Source: Anaerolineae bacterium (GTDB lineage: Bacteria > Chloroflexota > Anaerolineae > Promineifilales > Promineifilaceae). From it: 64,000 nt of DNA. Made by a program: the position numbers and the translations under genes. Positions 45,124 to 53,958 of this stretch are shown piece by piece. The DNA lies in the NCBI GenBank assembly GCA_023384415.1, contig JAHDWJ010000021.1, positions 32,001 through 96,000 of the forward strand. The letters run 5' to 3'. Numbering within the stretch: position 1 is the first letter of the stretch; every line of letters begins with the position of its first letter. The notes under the pieces were generated by a model that was not told the origin of the DNA, searched no databases, and worked only from the letters and a program-made list of their open reading frames with translations.

Positions 45124-46530
45124 CTAAAGAAATGACCGTGGGTCGGTAATCGTTCCATTCACCGCTGAAGCGACGGCTGTTAACGGGCTGGCCAGGAAGG
45201 TGCGGCCGCCTTTTCCCTGCCGCCCTTCAAAATTACGGTTACTGGTGCTGACAGCATATTGGCCGGGTTGGAGTTCATCCCCATTCATGGCAATACACAT
45301 AGAGCAGCCAGCAAACCGCCATTCGGCGCCGGCTTCACGGAAGATACGATCCAGCCCTTCGGCCTCAGCCTGGCGGCGTACCTGTTCCGAACCAGGGACG
45401 ACCAGCATACGCACGTTGTCGGCGATTTTGCGGCCGCGCAGTAAATCCGCCGCCTGTCGTAAATCGGTTATCCGTGAATTGGTGCAGCTTCCCAGAAACA
45501 CCACATCCACCTTGTGCCCCAACAACGGCTGACCCGGCCGCAAATCCATATATCCCAACGCCTTTTCCAGGCTGCTCCGGCGGGTTGTGTCCGCTTCCTG
45601 GGCGGGGTCAGGGATGGGCTGGCTGATGGCAACGCCCATGCCTGGATTGGTGCCGTAGGTGATCATCGGTTCCAAAACCGCGACATCTATGGTGATTTCT
45701 CGGTCATAAGTGGCTCCCTCGTCGGTGGGCAGGGTGCGCCAATGGGCCACCGTCTTGTCCCACGCCGCCCCCTTTGGCGCGAACGGCCGCCCGGCCACAA
45801 ACTCAAAGGTGGTATCATCAGGGGCGATCATCCCAGCGCGACCACCCCCTTCAATGGACATATTACACAGGGTCATGCGGGCTTCCATGCTCAGGCTACG
45901 CACCGCTTCCCCGGTGTATTCAAACACATGCCCTGTTCCCCCGCCAATGCCGATTCGGGCGATGAGGGCCAGGATCATATCTTTGGCTGTGACGCCGGTG
46001 CGGAGTTGGCCGGTGTAGTGAACATTGAAGGTACGCGGCCGCGTCTGCAACAAACATTGTGTCGCCAGCACATGCTCCACCTCACTCGTGCCAATACCAA
46101 AGGCCAGCGAGCCAAACGCCCCATGGGTTGAGGTGTGGCTGTCCCCACAGACGATGGTCATGCCCGGTTGGGTCAGCCCCAACTCCGGCCCCATGACGTG
46201 GACAATCCCCCGCTCTGGGCTGTCCATGCCGTAGAGGGGAATGCCAAACTCGGCGCAGTTGGTCTCCAATTGACGCAGTTGATTGGCCGCCATCATATCG
46301 CTTAAGTCAATACTCAGGCTCTTAGTGGGGGTAGAATGATCCATCGTTGCTACTGTGCGGTCGGGGCGGCGCACTTTCAACCCTTTGGCTCGCAGGCCGG
46401 TAAACGCCTGGGGCGACGTGACCTCATGCACCAGGTGCAGATCAATGTACAGCACACTGGGCGATCCTGGCTCGTCCACCACCACATGGGTATCCCAAAT
46501 TTTTTCAAACAACGTTTTTACCTGGTTCAT
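45124..46530 (-). CDS. leuC: 3-isopropylmalate dehydratase large subunit
   Basis: 468 residues, Fe-S aconitase-family subunit. Motifs: [43 protein letters not shown] and [10 protein letters not shown] containing the [4Fe-4S] cysteines, then [13 protein letters not shown]. The AGAGGAG ribosome-binding site is strong. Together with LeuD serves both leucine and citramalate-derived isoleucine pathways. Confidence 0.97.
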   Translation of the reverse strand: MNQVKTLFEKIWDTHVVVDEPGSPSVLYIDLHLVHEVTSPQAFTGLRAKGLKVRRPDRTVATMDHSTPTKSLSIDLSDMMAANQLRQLETNCAEFGIPLYGMDSPERGIVHVMGPELGLTQPGMTIVCGDSHTSTHGAFGSLAFGIGTSEVEHVLATQCLLQTRPRTFNVHYTGQLRTGVTAKDMILALIARIGIGGGTGHVFEYTGEAVRSLSMEARMTLCNMSIEGGGRAGMIAPDDTTFEFVAGRPFAPKGAAWDKTVAHWRTLPTDEGATYDREITIDVAVLEPMITYGTNPGMGVAISQPIPDPAQEADTTRRSSLEKALGYMDLRPGQPLLGHKVDVVFLGSCTNSRITDLRQAADLLRGRKIADNVRMLVVPGSEQVRRQAEAEGLDRIFREAGAEWRFAGCSMCIAMNGDELQPGQYAVSTSNRNFEGRQGKGGRTFLASPLTAVASAVNGTITDPRSFL

Positions 46531-46549
46531 CTATGCTCCTCTTAAAGAT

Positions 46550-46616
46550 GGGTTATTGGTGTATCAGTGTGTTGCTGTATTGGTGTATGAACTCAATACA
46601 CTAATACACCAATACA
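46550..46616. repeat. TTGGTGTA word repeat, leuA-leuC spacer
   Basis: GTTATTGGTGTATCAGTGTG then TTGCTGTATTGGTGTATG, followed by the complement ACTAATACACCAATACACTA. It forms an imperfect inverted repeat. A similar arrangement is found at the leuC-leuD and leuA-ilvC spacers. Confidence 0.75.
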
Positions 46617-48197
46617 CTAATAGCCTCTCGCGGCCAACAGCTTATTCACCGCCGCCAGGTACGCTTTGGCACTGGCAACGATGATATCCGTTTCGGCCCC
46701 GTGACCGCCAAAGGTGCGAGGTTGTTCGCGGCCGCTTTGGGGGGACATTCTCTTGGGGGCTGAGCCATTGGCAGCCTGGATACGTACCGTCACCTCACCG
46801 ATGGCGTCAATCCCTTCCGTCACGGCGCGGACGGCGTATTCCTGTAAGGTGTTCGGGGCCTGGGCAATGGCATCAATCGCCTTGTATACCGCATCTACCG
46901 GCCCCGTGCCAATCGCCGCCTGCACCCGCACCTGCCCATCTGGGCCAACCAGCCGGACGGTGGCCGTGGGCATTCCCATCGTGCCGCTGGTTACTTGCAG
47001 CCCATCCAGGGTAAACACCTCTCGCGGCTGGTAAAACTCATCGGTAATCAACGCTTCTAAATCGGCGTCAGTGATCGTTTTCTTTTTGTCGGCCAAATCT
47101 TTGAACCGGGCAAATGCTTGATTTAGCTCATCATTGGTCAGGGTATACCCTAACTCTTCCAGCCGTACCTTAAAGGCGTGTCGCCCCGAATGTTTGCCCA
47201 GGACCAACGAAGAGTGCTGCAACCCGACTGTTTCTGGGCGCATGATCTCATACGTCCCCTCATGTTTGAGCATCCCATCCTGGTGAATGCCGGCCTCATG
47301 GGCAAAAGCGTTAGCCCCGACGATAGCTTTGTTGGGCTGGACGGGAATGCCAGTGTATTGAGAGACCAACCGGCTGAGGCGGGTAATCTGGGTACTGTCT
47401 ATGCCCGTTTCTAATTGGTAGGCTGATTGGCGCGTCTTCAAGGCCATCACCACCTCTTCTAATGAGGTGTTCCCGGCCCGCTCACCAATGCCGTTGATGG
47501 TCACTTCCGCCTGTCGTGCCCCCGCTTCCAACCCGGCCAGGGTGTTGGCTGTCGCCAACCCCAGGTCGTTGTGGCAGTGGACGGAGACGGTGACGTTCTC
47601 GATGCCTGGGGTATGGGCGATGATGCCCCGGATCAGGCTGCCGAACTCCGCCGGGGTGGTATAGCCAACGGTATCGGGGATGTTGAGGGTGGTGGCCCCG
47701 GCTTTGATCGCCTCACCGAGTACCAGATAAAGGAATTGGGGGTCGCTGCGGCCGGCGTCTTCGGGGCTGAACTCCACATCGGCGCAATAATTTTTGGCGT
47801 AGGCGACCATCTCGCGCACCCGGTCTATTACTTCTTCGGGATCCATCTGGAGTTTGTATTTCATGTGGATGGGGGAGGTAGCCAGGAAGGTGTGGATACG
47901 CGGCCGCGCCGCTGCTTGTACCGCTTCCCAGGCCTTATCAATATCCCCTTTGGCCGCTCGGGCCAGGCCACAAATAATTGGGGGGGACTCCCCATTGCCT
48001 ACCTCTTGGGCGATACACCGCACCGCTTCTAAATCATCTGGGGAGGCCGCCGGGAACCCCGCTTCAATTACATCTACCCCCATTCGGGCCAGAGCGCGGG
48101 CAATTTCCAGCTTTTCCCCGGATGTCAATGTTGCCCCCGGTGATTGCTCCCCATCCCGCAGGGTGGTGTCGAAAATGCGGATGTAGTTGGTTGTCAT
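46617..48197 (-). CDS. leuA: 2-isopropylmalate synthase
   Basis: First leucine-specific step (2-oxoisovalerate plus acetyl-CoA). About 526 residues. Motifs: [17 protein letters not shown], the HxH metal site in [28 protein letters not shown], and the regulatory C-terminal domain with a [15 protein letters not shown] segment, so leucine feedback inhibition is likely. I use the ATG ([10 protein letters not shown]) with AGAGGT upstream; a TTG one codon earlier is possible. Confidence 0.96.
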   Translation of the reverse strand: MTTNYIRIFDTTLRDGEQSPGATLTSGEKLEIARALARMGVDVIEAGFPAASPDDLEAVRCIAQEVGNGESPPIICGLARAAKGDIDKAWEAVQAAARPRIHTFLATSPIHMKYKLQMDPEEVIDRVREMVAYAKNYCADVEFSPEDAGRSDPQFLYLVLGEAIKAGATTLNIPDTVGYTTPAEFGSLIRGIIAHTPGIENVTVSVHCHNDLGLATANTLAGLEAGARQAEVTINGIGERAGNTSLEEVVMALKTRQSAYQLETGIDSTQITRLSRLVSQYTGIPVQPNKAIVGANAFAHEAGIHQDGMLKHEGTYEIMRPETVGLQHSSLVLGKHSGRHAFKVRLEELGYTLTNDELNQAFARFKDLADKKKTITDADLEALITDEFYQPREVFTLDGLQVTSGTMGMPTATVRLVGPDGQVRVQAAIGTGPVDAVYKAIDAIAQAPNTLQEYAVRAVTEGIDAIGEVTVRIQAANGSAPKRMSPQSGREQPRTFGGHGAETDIIVASAKAYLAAVNKLLAARGY

Positions 48198-48225
48198 CAA
48201 AACTACCTCTTGGGAGTTATGGGGA

Positions 48226-48272
48226 TATTGGTGTGTTAGTTGTCATGCCCAATACACCAATACACCAATCCC
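48226..48272. repeat. TTGGTGTA word repeat, ilvC-leuA spacer
   Basis: GATATTGGTGTGTTAGTTG then the complement AATACACCAATACACCAATC. Same word family as other operon spacers. Confidence 0.7.
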
Positions 48273-48274
48273 CT

Positions 48275-49288
48275 CTATTCCCCCGGTTTCACCTTCACCG
48301 GGTTCACAAACGGCATCATCTCGCGCAGGTCCGCGCCCACCTGTTCGATCATGTGGGTTTGTTCGCTGCGCCGTTTTTGGTTGAACCAGGGGCGGCCTTT
48401 CTTATTTTCGTCAATCCACGCTTGAGCATAGGTCCCACTCTGAATCTCTTTGAGTACCTGGCTCATCTGGTATTTGGTCTCTTCGGTGATGATGCGTGAG
48501 CCGGAGTAATAGTCACCATGTTCGGCGGTGTCGGAGACGGAATAGCGCATGTAGTTGAGACCACCCCGGTAGAATAAATCTACAATGAGCTTAAGTTCGT
48601 GCATACATTCAAAGTAGGCTACTTCTGGCTGATACCCGGCTTCGACCAGAGTCTCAAACGCCCCTTTGACCAGTTCGGAGACGCCGCCGCACAGGACGAC
48701 TTGCTCGCCAAAGAGATCGGTTTCGGTCTCTTCGGCGAAGGTGGTCAGCAAGGCCCCGGCGCGGGTACAGCCCAGGCCCCAGGCATAGGCCAGCGCGTTT
48801 TCCAGGGCGCGGCCGCTGGCATCTTGATGCACTGCCACCAGGCAAGGCGTTCCCCCCCCTTCGGTGTACACCTCGCGCACCCGGTGGCCGGGGGCTTTGG
48901 GGGCAACCATGCTTACATCCACCTCTGGGGGTGGGGTAATGGTGCCGAAGCGGATGTTGAAGCCATGAGCGAACATGAGGGTTTTGCCAGGGGTCAGGTA
49001 GGGGGCGATCTGTTCGTTGTAAACGGCGGCCTGCTCAGTGTCGTGAATGAGGAGCATGATACTGTCTCCCCACGCGGCCGCGGCCGCTACCGTCCCCACC
49101 TGTAATCCCGCCGCCTCAGCCTTGTCCCAGGATTTGCTCCCCGGTCTGACGCCCACCATCACCGTTACGCCGCTGTCCCGCAGATTCAGCGCATGGGCAT
49201 GTCCCTGTGACCCATACCCGATCACAGCCACCTTTTTGCTCTTGATCAACTCAGGATTTGCACTTTTGTCGTAAAAAATTTGAGCCAT
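48275..49288 (-). CDS. ilvC: Ketol-acid reductoisomerase (NADP+)
   Basis: Class I KARI of 337 residues, second common step of valine/isoleucine synthesis. N-terminal Rossmann fold [17 protein letters not shown], catalytic region [17 protein letters not shown] and the metal-binding Asp/Glu set, then [18 protein letters not shown] and [12 protein letters not shown]. An AAGGAAC site precedes the ATG. Confidence 0.97.
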   Translation of the reverse strand: MAQIFYDKSANPELIKSKKVAVIGYGSQGHAHALNLRDSGVTVMVGVRPGSKSWDKAEAAGLQVGTVAAAAAWGDSIMLLIHDTEQAAVYNEQIAPYLTPGKTLMFAHGFNIRFGTITPPPEVDVSMVAPKAPGHRVREVYTEGGGTPCLVAVHQDASGRALENALAYAWGLGCTRAGALLTTFAEETETDLFGEQVVLCGGVSELVKGAFETLVEAGYQPEVAYFECMHELKLIVDLFYRGGLNYMRYSVSDTAEHGDYYSGSRIITEETKYQMSQVLKEIQSGTYAQAWIDENKKGRPWFNQKRRSEQTHMIEQVGADLREMMPFVNPVKVKPGE

Positions 49289-49322
49289 TATCAGTTCCTT
49301 TGGATTTATGAGTTTAGATGTA

Positions 49323-49367
49323 CGATTGACGATTTTGGGTGCAGCGCCAATCTAAAATCGTCAATCG
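49323..49367. repeat. Perfect 14-bp inverted repeat, ilvN-ilvC spacer
   Basis: CGATTGACGATTTT (49323-49336) and AAAATCGTCAATCG (49354-49367) flank a 17-nt loop. It is a stem-loop inside the operon transcript with no U-tract, so it is more likely an mRNA-processing or REP-like element than a terminator. Confidence 0.6.
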
Positions 49368-49374
49368 CAAATTT

Positions 49375-49914
49375 CTAATGGTATCCGTTGCTGTAGGCCC
49401 CATTTTGCCCGGCGCCAGGGGTGTGGCGGATGCCGGGGGTGCGGCCGCGCATCATAGCCACATGCCCGGTGCGGACCAGTTCGATAATGCCATGCGGCCG
49501 CAGCAGTTCCACCAGACTATCTACCTTATCCTCACCCGCCGCTACCTGGACAATGACACAATCTGGGGCCACATCAATAATCTGGGCCCGGAAAATATTG
49601 GCCAGGCTGAGAATCTCTCCCCGCTGCTCTGGTGAGGCGGTCACCTTAATCAGGGCCAACTCTCGCAAGACGGCCGGCTGATCGGTTACATCCTGCACAT
49701 CAAGCACATTCACCAGCTTATATAAATTCGCTTCTACTTGTTGGGCCGTCGTTCCCGCCGGGTCCATCACAATGGTCATGCGGGAAATTGTCTCATTTTC
49801 TGTCCGCCCCACATTGAGCGAATCAATATTAAAGTTCCGCCGTCGAAACAACGAAGCAACCCGATTCAATACACCGGGTTTATTTTCTACCGTAGCGATC
49901 AACGTTTGGCGCAT
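49375..49914 (-). CDS. ilvN: Acetolactate synthase, regulatory small subunit
   Basis: About 179 residues. N-terminal ACT domain (TLIATVENKPGVLNRVASLF, then RRNFNIDSLNVG) that binds valine, and the IlvH-type C-terminal domain. Start chosen at MRQTLIATV because AAGGAG lies seven bases upstream; the longer ORF to 49980 is spacer. Works with IlvB, conferring feedback inhibition. The genes are 114 nt apart. Confidence 0.95.
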   Translation of the reverse strand: MRQTLIATVENKPGVLNRVASLFRRRNFNIDSLNVGRTENETISRMTIVMDPAGTTAQQVEANLYKLVNVLDVQDVTDQPAVLRELALIKVTASPEQRGEILSLANIFRAQIIDVAPDCVIVQVAAGEDKVDSLVELLRPHGIIELVRTGHVAMMRGRTPGIRHTPGAGQNGAYSNGYH

Positions 49915-49943
49915 GGGAATCTCCTTAGAAAGAGAGAATTTTT

Positions 49944-50013
49944 CACCGCCAAGACGCGAAGAGTACAAAGAAACTTTCAAGAAAAATCTTAGCGTTCTTG
50001 GCGTCTTAGCGGT
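49944..50013. repeat. ACCGCCAAGACGC inverted word repeat, ilvB-ilvN spacer
   Basis: CACCGCCAAGACGCGAAGA and TCTTGGCGTCTTAGCGGT are near-inverted copies around a variable loop. A second element of the same kind is at 53749-53805. The word is a common bacterial spacer repeat. Confidence 0.6.
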
Positions 50014-50028
50014 TCAATCTGCTGTTTC

Positions 50029-51732
50029 TTAATTGGCCGCGGCCGCAGGCTGCCGAATTGGCCTTCTAATCATCGCATCCAGATCTGCCCCGGCGGGAAC
50101 CATGGGGTAGACAGCTTCTTCTTTTTCCACCACAAACTCCAGCAGCACGGGGCCGGGAGTGCTGCGGGCAAAGGCGATAGCCTCGGCCACTTCTTCTGGT
50201 TGGGTGACACGGCGGGCGGGAATGCCGTAAGCATCGGCTAGTTTGACAAAATCCGGGCTGGTCATGTTGACGGCGGAGTATCGCTTTTCGAAAAAGAACT
50301 CTTGCCACTGACGTACCATACCCAGGAAGTTGTTGTTCATAATGGCAATTTTGACATTGGCTCCTTCCTGTACGGCCGTGGCCAGCTCCGCCTGAGTCAT
50401 CTGGAACCCTCCATCGCCGACGATAGCCCACGCTTCCTTATCTTTATGACCAAACCAGGCTCCCATCGCTGCCGGGAAACCGTACCCCATCGCCCCGGCC
50501 CCTCCAGAGGTGAGCCAGCGGTAGGGCTGCTCCAATTTGTAATATTGGGCCGTCCACATCTGGTGCTGCCCCACATCGGTCGCCAGAATCAGCTCTTGCC
50601 CCATCGTTTGCCACAGGTCGCGGACGACATGGGAGACGTACAGCCGACCATCGTTGGCCCAGGCCAGAATGTCACGGGCTTCGGTGTCTGCTTTCCATTC
50701 GGCGATCTGGTCCAACCACTCTTCGTGGTCGGCTGGCTCTATCAGGGGGGCGAGGTCGGTCAGTACCGTTTTCAGGTCGCCGACGAGGGGGACATCTACG
50801 TGGACGTTTTTGTGGATTTCTGAGGGGTCAATTTCCACATGGATTTTGCGGGCGCGGGGGGCGTAGGTGCGGAGATTACCGGTGACCCGGTCGTCGAATC
50901 TCATGCCAAAGGCCAGGAGCAAATCCGCCTGTTGGATGGCGTTGTTGCAGTACGCTTCACCGTGCATCCCCATCATGCCCAGGCTAAGGGGGTGGCTGGC
51001 GGGCAGTGCCCCTAGCCCCAGCAGGGTCATGGCGACGGGGGTTTGGGTTTTCAGGGCGAAGTCGCGCAGTTCGGGCATGGCCCCAGATTTGAGGACGCCA
51101 TGGCCGGCCAGGATGACGGGGCGTTGGGCGGTTTTGATGAGCGCGGCCGCGTTCTGCAAATCTTTTAGTGACGCATGTTGTGGGGGGCGGTAGCCGGGCA
51201 GATGAATCGTCTCTGGGTAGACAAACTCCGCCTTTTCCACCTGAGCGTTTTTACACATATCAATCACCACCGGGCCAGGGCGGCCGCTGCGAGCGATGTA
51301 AAACGCTTCCCGCACCACCTGGGCGATTTCGTCGGCGCGGGTAATCAGGTAATTGTGTTTGGTGATGGGCTGGGTGATGCCGGTTACGTCTGTCTCCTGG
51401 AACGCATCGCCGCCGATGAGGTGGGCGGCCACCTGCCCGGTGATGCACACCATAGGCACGGAATCCATCATCGCGGCCGCGATCCCCGTCACCAGGTTGG
51501 TTGCCCCAGGGCCAGAGGTTGCCATACACACCCCGACCTTGCCGGTGGCGCGGGCATAGCCATCAGCCATATAGGTGGCCCCCTGCTCATGCCGCACCAG
51601 GACATGATGTACCGGGTAATTCAACATGGCATCATATACCGGCATAATCGCTCCGCCGGGGTAGCCAAACACGATCTCAACCCCTTCCCGTATCAAACAT
51701 TCCCACAATATTTCCGCACCGGTTTTAACCAT
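50029..51732 (-). CDS. ilvB: Acetolactate synthase, large catalytic subunit
   Basis: ThDP- and FAD-dependent first common step of valine, leucine and isoleucine synthesis. About 567 residues from MVKTGAEILWE. Motifs: VFGYPGGAIMPVYDAM, the catalytic Glu in RHEQGATYMADGYAR, GPGATNLVTGIA, and the ThDP site GDGGFQMTQAELATAVQE-x7-MNN. AGGAGA lies seven bases before the ATG; the 22-codon extension to 51798 runs back towards the attenuator and is spacer. First structural gene of the operon. Confidence 0.97.
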   Translation of the reverse strand: MVKTGAEILWECLIREGVEIVFGYPGGAIMPVYDAMLNYPVHHVLVRHEQGATYMADGYARATGKVGVCMATSGPGATNLVTGIAAAMMDSVPMVCITGQVAAHLIGGDAFQETDVTGITQPITKHNYLITRADEIAQVVREAFYIARSGRPGPVVIDMCKNAQVEKAEFVYPETIHLPGYRPPQHASLKDLQNAAALIKTAQRPVILAGHGVLKSGAMPELRDFALKTQTPVAMTLLGLGALPASHPLSLGMMGMHGEAYCNNAIQQADLLLAFGMRFDDRVTGNLRTYAPRARKIHVEIDPSEIHKNVHVDVPLVGDLKTVLTDLAPLIEPADHEEWLDQIAEWKADTEARDILAWANDGRLYVSHVVRDLWQTMGQELILATDVGQHQMWTAQYYKLEQPYRWLTSGGAGAMGYGFPAAMGAWFGHKDKEAWAIVGDGGFQMTQAELATAVQEGANVKIAIMNNNFLGMVRQWQEFFFEKRYSAVNMTSPDFVKLADAYGIPARRVTQPEEVAEAIAFARSTPGPVLLEFVVEKEEAVYPMVPAGADLDAMIRRPIRQPAAAAN

Positions 51733-51803
51733 TGTTCTTCTCCTGAAAAAGTTTGCGGGTCTGTGCGTTTTCCCGCTTGCATATTCGCCCACTCGCATAC
51801 GGT

Positions 51804-51840
51804 TGAAACAAAAAAGGACTGCCTTATCAGGGCAGTCCTT
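51804..51840 (-). terminator. Intrinsic terminator (attenuator) upstream of ilvB
   Basis: On the minus strand AAGGACTGCC, loop CTGATAA, GGCAGTCCTT forms a perfect 10-bp stem followed by a run of six T and then GTTT. It lies 72 nt before the ilvB start and 27 nt after the leader-peptide stop codon. Its left arm can instead pair with GGGCAG-AAA-TCC (51888-51899) inside the leader-peptide coding region through GGACTGCCC (51830-51838): nine pairs with a three-base bulge. This is the expected antiterminator. Confidence 0.85.
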
Positions 51841-51867
51841 GGTGTTAGTTAGTAGGATGTTAGCTGT

Positions 51868-51993
51868 CTAGCGTCTTACTCTTACCGGGATTTCTGCCCC
51901 AACATGAAACGGGTTCGTGGCAATAAGTACCAGAACCAGAATAATCAGGCTAATAATGGGGAGAAGGGGAAGTAGGGCTAAAGACAGCATCAT
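51868..51993 (-). CDS. Branched-chain amino acid operon leader peptide
   Basis: A 41-codon ORF directly upstream of the attenuator, starting ATG-ATG at 51993 and ending TAG at 51868. Residues 3-24 contain 17 Leu/Ile/Val out of 22, with the core LLPLLPIISLIILVLVLI. Overall 21 of 41 codons are for branched-chain amino acids (10 Leu, 6 Ile, 5 Val). A GAGGT sequence lies about 12 nt upstream. Leader peptides of this type control ilv/leu operons in proteobacteria and actinobacteria by ribosome stalling. Here the terminator, antiterminator and codon run are in the right order. A ribosome stalled in the Leu/Ile/Val run would leave 51888-51899 free to form the antiterminator; one reaching the stop would cover it in part. 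The peptide is hydrophobic and could also be mistaken for a small membrane protein, but the flanking RNA structure favours a leader. Confidence 0.88.
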   Translation of the reverse strand: MMLSLALLPLLPIISLIILVLVLIATNPFHVGAEIPVRVRR

Positions 51994-52019
51994 TGGAATG
52001 GTTGACCTCACTGTCTATG

Positions 52020-52066
52020 AGTGTATGCCGGGCCAGGGCAATCGTCTATTGTGAAATTGTGACAAA
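52020..52066 (-). promoter_or_regulatory. ilv-leu operon promoter with block shared with gltB
   Basis: On the minus strand TTTGTCACAATTTCAC followed by AATAGACG (52066-52043), a 17-nt spacer, then the -10 TACACT (52025-52020). The transcription start would be near 52013, about 20 nt before the leader peptide. The gltB promoter has the same block (22 of 24 positions) and the same spacing. The -35 position is weak, suggesting an activator. Confidence 0.6.
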
Positions 52067-52099
52067 GGACGCTGACTTTGGTTGTATGAGTTGAACAAG

Positions 52100-52198
52100 T
52101 CAGGCGGCCGCGAGCCTTTTCCCAAACCGCTCAATCCGCTGCTCAATCTCGGCTGCCACCTCCCGCACAGCGGTCAGGTCGGTCTGTTTTAGCCCGTT
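52100..52198 (-). pseudogene. Remnant of a nucleotidyltransferase-gene C-terminus
   Basis: Directly after, and in frame with, the DUF5615 stop codon lies a stretch reading LKQTDLTAVREVAAEIEQRI and ERFGKRLAAA. It nearly copies the last residues (SQADLTAVREVVTEIEQRIE) of the nucleotidyltransferase-fold protein at 52922-53494. It has no start of its own. It looks like a duplicated tail, so the DUF433/DUF5615 pair may have landed within a duplicated copy. Confidence 0.65.
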
Positions 52199-52555
52199 TT
52201 ACCAGTGGCTCAAGAATTCAACTTGATTGACCATTTCTTCCGCTGAGCGAGTTGCTAACAAACGGAGTACACGGCGCATTTGCTCACCGACCGAATATCG
52301 TTGTTGGGGAGCGAGAATCATACCTGTATGAGATCGTCCGTCAGACAAATAGGCTGTGTGTAGTTGGTAATAATCACCCACATTGAAACTATATAGAACA
52401 CATCCCTGCGCGGTCGCAAACGCCAGATGTACTGCATCGGGTTGGGCAATCATATCTTCATCAAGAGCGGTTAAAATATCTACCCCTCTGGCCCGCAAAG
52501 CCCGAATCAGGGCACGGTCCATTGAATCTTCATCAATATAGAGGCGAATCCGCAT
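52199..52555 (-). CDS. DUF5615 PIN-like toxin-family protein
   Basis: 118 residues of the PIN-like (Mut7-C-like) DUF5615 family: LYIDEDSMDRALIRALRARG at the start with the acidic pair, DILTALDEDM in the middle, and FNVGDYYQLH, a variant of the usual N/D-DF motif. The end SAEEMVNQVEFLSHW is the family end. Predicted RNase toxin; partner of the DUF433 gene 18 nt upstream. The NVGDYY site has a Tyr where Phe is usual, but the Asp is kept. Confidence 0.82.
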   Translation of the reverse strand: MRIRLYIDEDSMDRALIRALRARGVDILTALDEDMIAQPDAVHLAFATAQGCVLYSFNVGDYYQLHTAYLSDGRSHTGMILAPQQRYSVGEQMRRVLRLLATRSAEEMVNQVEFLSHW

Positions 52556-52573
52556 AAATTATTGTCTCTTTGG

Positions 52574-52864
52574 CTAATCGGCAGCCAGGGAGTGTCCAGC
52601 TAATTGTTCCGCGATTTCATTTTCTTGTTCCAAAGCAGTTTCAATTTCTTCGGTGTTGGTGTGATAATAAGCCAGGGCAGCATAAACCTGGGCCAGGGAG
52701 AGATGCCCAAATTTATCGGCGATTTCATCGGCGGTTAGTCCCAGTTTGTACCAGCCAACAATGCGTTGAACGGTGACACCTGTCCCGGCGATCCGCGGCC
52801 GCGCTCCCCGCACATCTGGCGACTGAACAATCAAACTACCTATATCAATGGTTGCAGTCGTCAT
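52574..52864 (-). CDS. DUF433 family antitoxin
   Basis: 96 residues. DUF433 signature: DVRGARPRIAGTGVTVQRIV, then GLTADEIADKFGHLSLAQVYAAL in two parts, an HTH-like DNA-binding fold. DUF433 proteins are the usual antitoxin or regulator partners of DUF5615 toxins, with the same gene order as here. The C-terminal helix is acidic (NTEEIETALEQENEIAEQ), the likely toxin-binding tail. Confidence 0.88.
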   Translation of the reverse strand: MTTATIDIGSLIVQSPDVRGARPRIAGTGVTVQRIVGWYKLGLTADEIADKFGHLSLAQVYAALAYYHTNTEEIETALEQENEIAEQLAGHSLAAD

Positions 52865-52921
52865 AGTTACACCTCACTTTTGCCTGTGATAATTGTAAAG
52901 GAAATGGGCGCAAGAAGGAAG

Positions 52922-53494
52922 TCATGGCAGCCCTTTCCCAAACCGCTCAATTCGCTGCTCAATCTCCGTCACCACCTCTCGCACGGCGGTCAGGTCGGCC
53001 TGGCTCAGGTGGGCAGCGAGTTCAGCGAAGATGGGTTCCAGCGGGGGGGTGTATGCCTGGAGCAGGGTGGCGATGTCGTTTTCATACAGCCCCACCCGGG
53101 CGAAGTTGCCCTGCCGATACAGGGAAGGCAGGGCATACAACTTGAGCAGCAGCAGCCCCTCGACAGTGGCGCAGGGGATTTCCCGTTCGACAAAGGGACG
53201 GTGGGTGGTATAGGCGCGGCGCACTTGGGCAAAGAGGGGGTTTTGGGTGAGGAGCAAGTCAATTTGTAGTTCCTGGTAGCGGCCGCGAGCAAAATAAATA
53301 TCCTGGCTCATAATTTCAATCTCAGGGAGTGCCTTAAGCGAAGATAGGGCCATGATTAAATCAATATCTTCGGTATTGCGTCCTTCAACGTATTGCAGCA
53401 AGGCGATTCCGCCCACCAAAACATACGCCACCTGTCTTTCCTCAAGCACCGCAAAAAGATTGGCCACCGTTTTTAATAAATTATCGTTAGGCAT
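52922..53494 (-). CDS. Nucleotidyltransferase-fold protein (possible toxin or transferase)
   Basis: 190 residues. The minimal nucleotidyltransferase signature is VLVGGIALLQYVEGRNTEDI followed by DLIM, with the GG and the DxD-like DIDL acidic pair, then a middle region TVEGLLLLKLYALPSLYRQG. Similar proteins include AbiEii/MenT-like toxins and DUF6036-type proteins; I cannot say which. Start chosen at MPNDNLLK with GGGGAGA upstream; the ORF extends to 53587. No AbiEi-type antitoxin is visible. A copy of its C-terminal tail lies at 52100-52198. Confidence 0.6.
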   Translation of the reverse strand: MPNDNLLKTVANLFAVLEERQVAYVLVGGIALLQYVEGRNTEDIDLIMALSSLKALPEIEIMSQDIYFARGRYQELQIDLLLTQNPLFAQVRRAYTTHRPFVEREIPCATVEGLLLLKLYALPSLYRQGNFARVGLYENDIATLLQAYTPPLEPIFAELAAHLSQADLTAVREVVTEIEQRIERFGKGLP

Positions 53495-53958
53495 GGCATT
53501 CTCCCCTTTATTTCGGGGATTAAAAACCAGGGCATCCCGAATGACCCGACCAATATGGATTTTTTGAGGAGTGTAGAGGCTGTTCATACAAGGATGATTG
53601 TAAAGGAAACAGGCGCAAAAGGGTAGATTTAGCCGTAGAGGGAATGTTGGTAACGCGAGAGCAAAACTGTGTCAATCGAGACAGGATCGTTTTTGGATTG
53701 ACCTGCCTGTTATCTTAAAGGTAACTGTTCAGGTTCTCTGGATATGGAACCGCTAAGACGCTAAGAACGCCAAGAAATTACTCAAGTTCTTTGCGTCTTG
53801 GCGGTGAATAGTTACTCTTAAAGGTAGTCGGGTCTTTGGGGTTTCGTGGGGTCCGATGTGAAACGTGTAGCGTGATGCGTGAGGCTTTTTGGGGTCAGGC
53901 ATCACGTTTCACAGCCTGCTCTGAGTTTGCCGAAAGGAATCCCCCCAAGAGCCGAAGA
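53495..53958. other. Intergenic region with ACCGC-word inverted repeat
   Basis: 464 nt before the DUF5946 gene end. 53749-53768 (ACCGCTAAGACGCTAAGAAC) pairs with 53786-53805 (GTTCTTTGCGTCTTGGCGGT), 20-bp arms with two mismatches. The word is the one found at 49944-50013. A reading frame extends the nucleotidyltransferase to 53587 without a ribosome-binding site. I see nothing else. Confidence 0.5.

Noticed and set aside
51868-51993. Small transmembrane protein instead of a leader peptide
   Set aside because: Hydrophobicity could fit, but the position directly before an attenuator and the ilv operon, and the antiterminator inside the frame, favour a leader.
51741-52020. T-box or other riboswitch for the ilv operon
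   Set aside because: No T-box sequence (AGGGUGGNACCGCG-type) is present; the leader peptide explains control.
52922-53494. AbiEii toxin gene with certainty
   Set aside because: Only the minimal nucleotidyltransferase signature is visible and there is no AbiEi partner.
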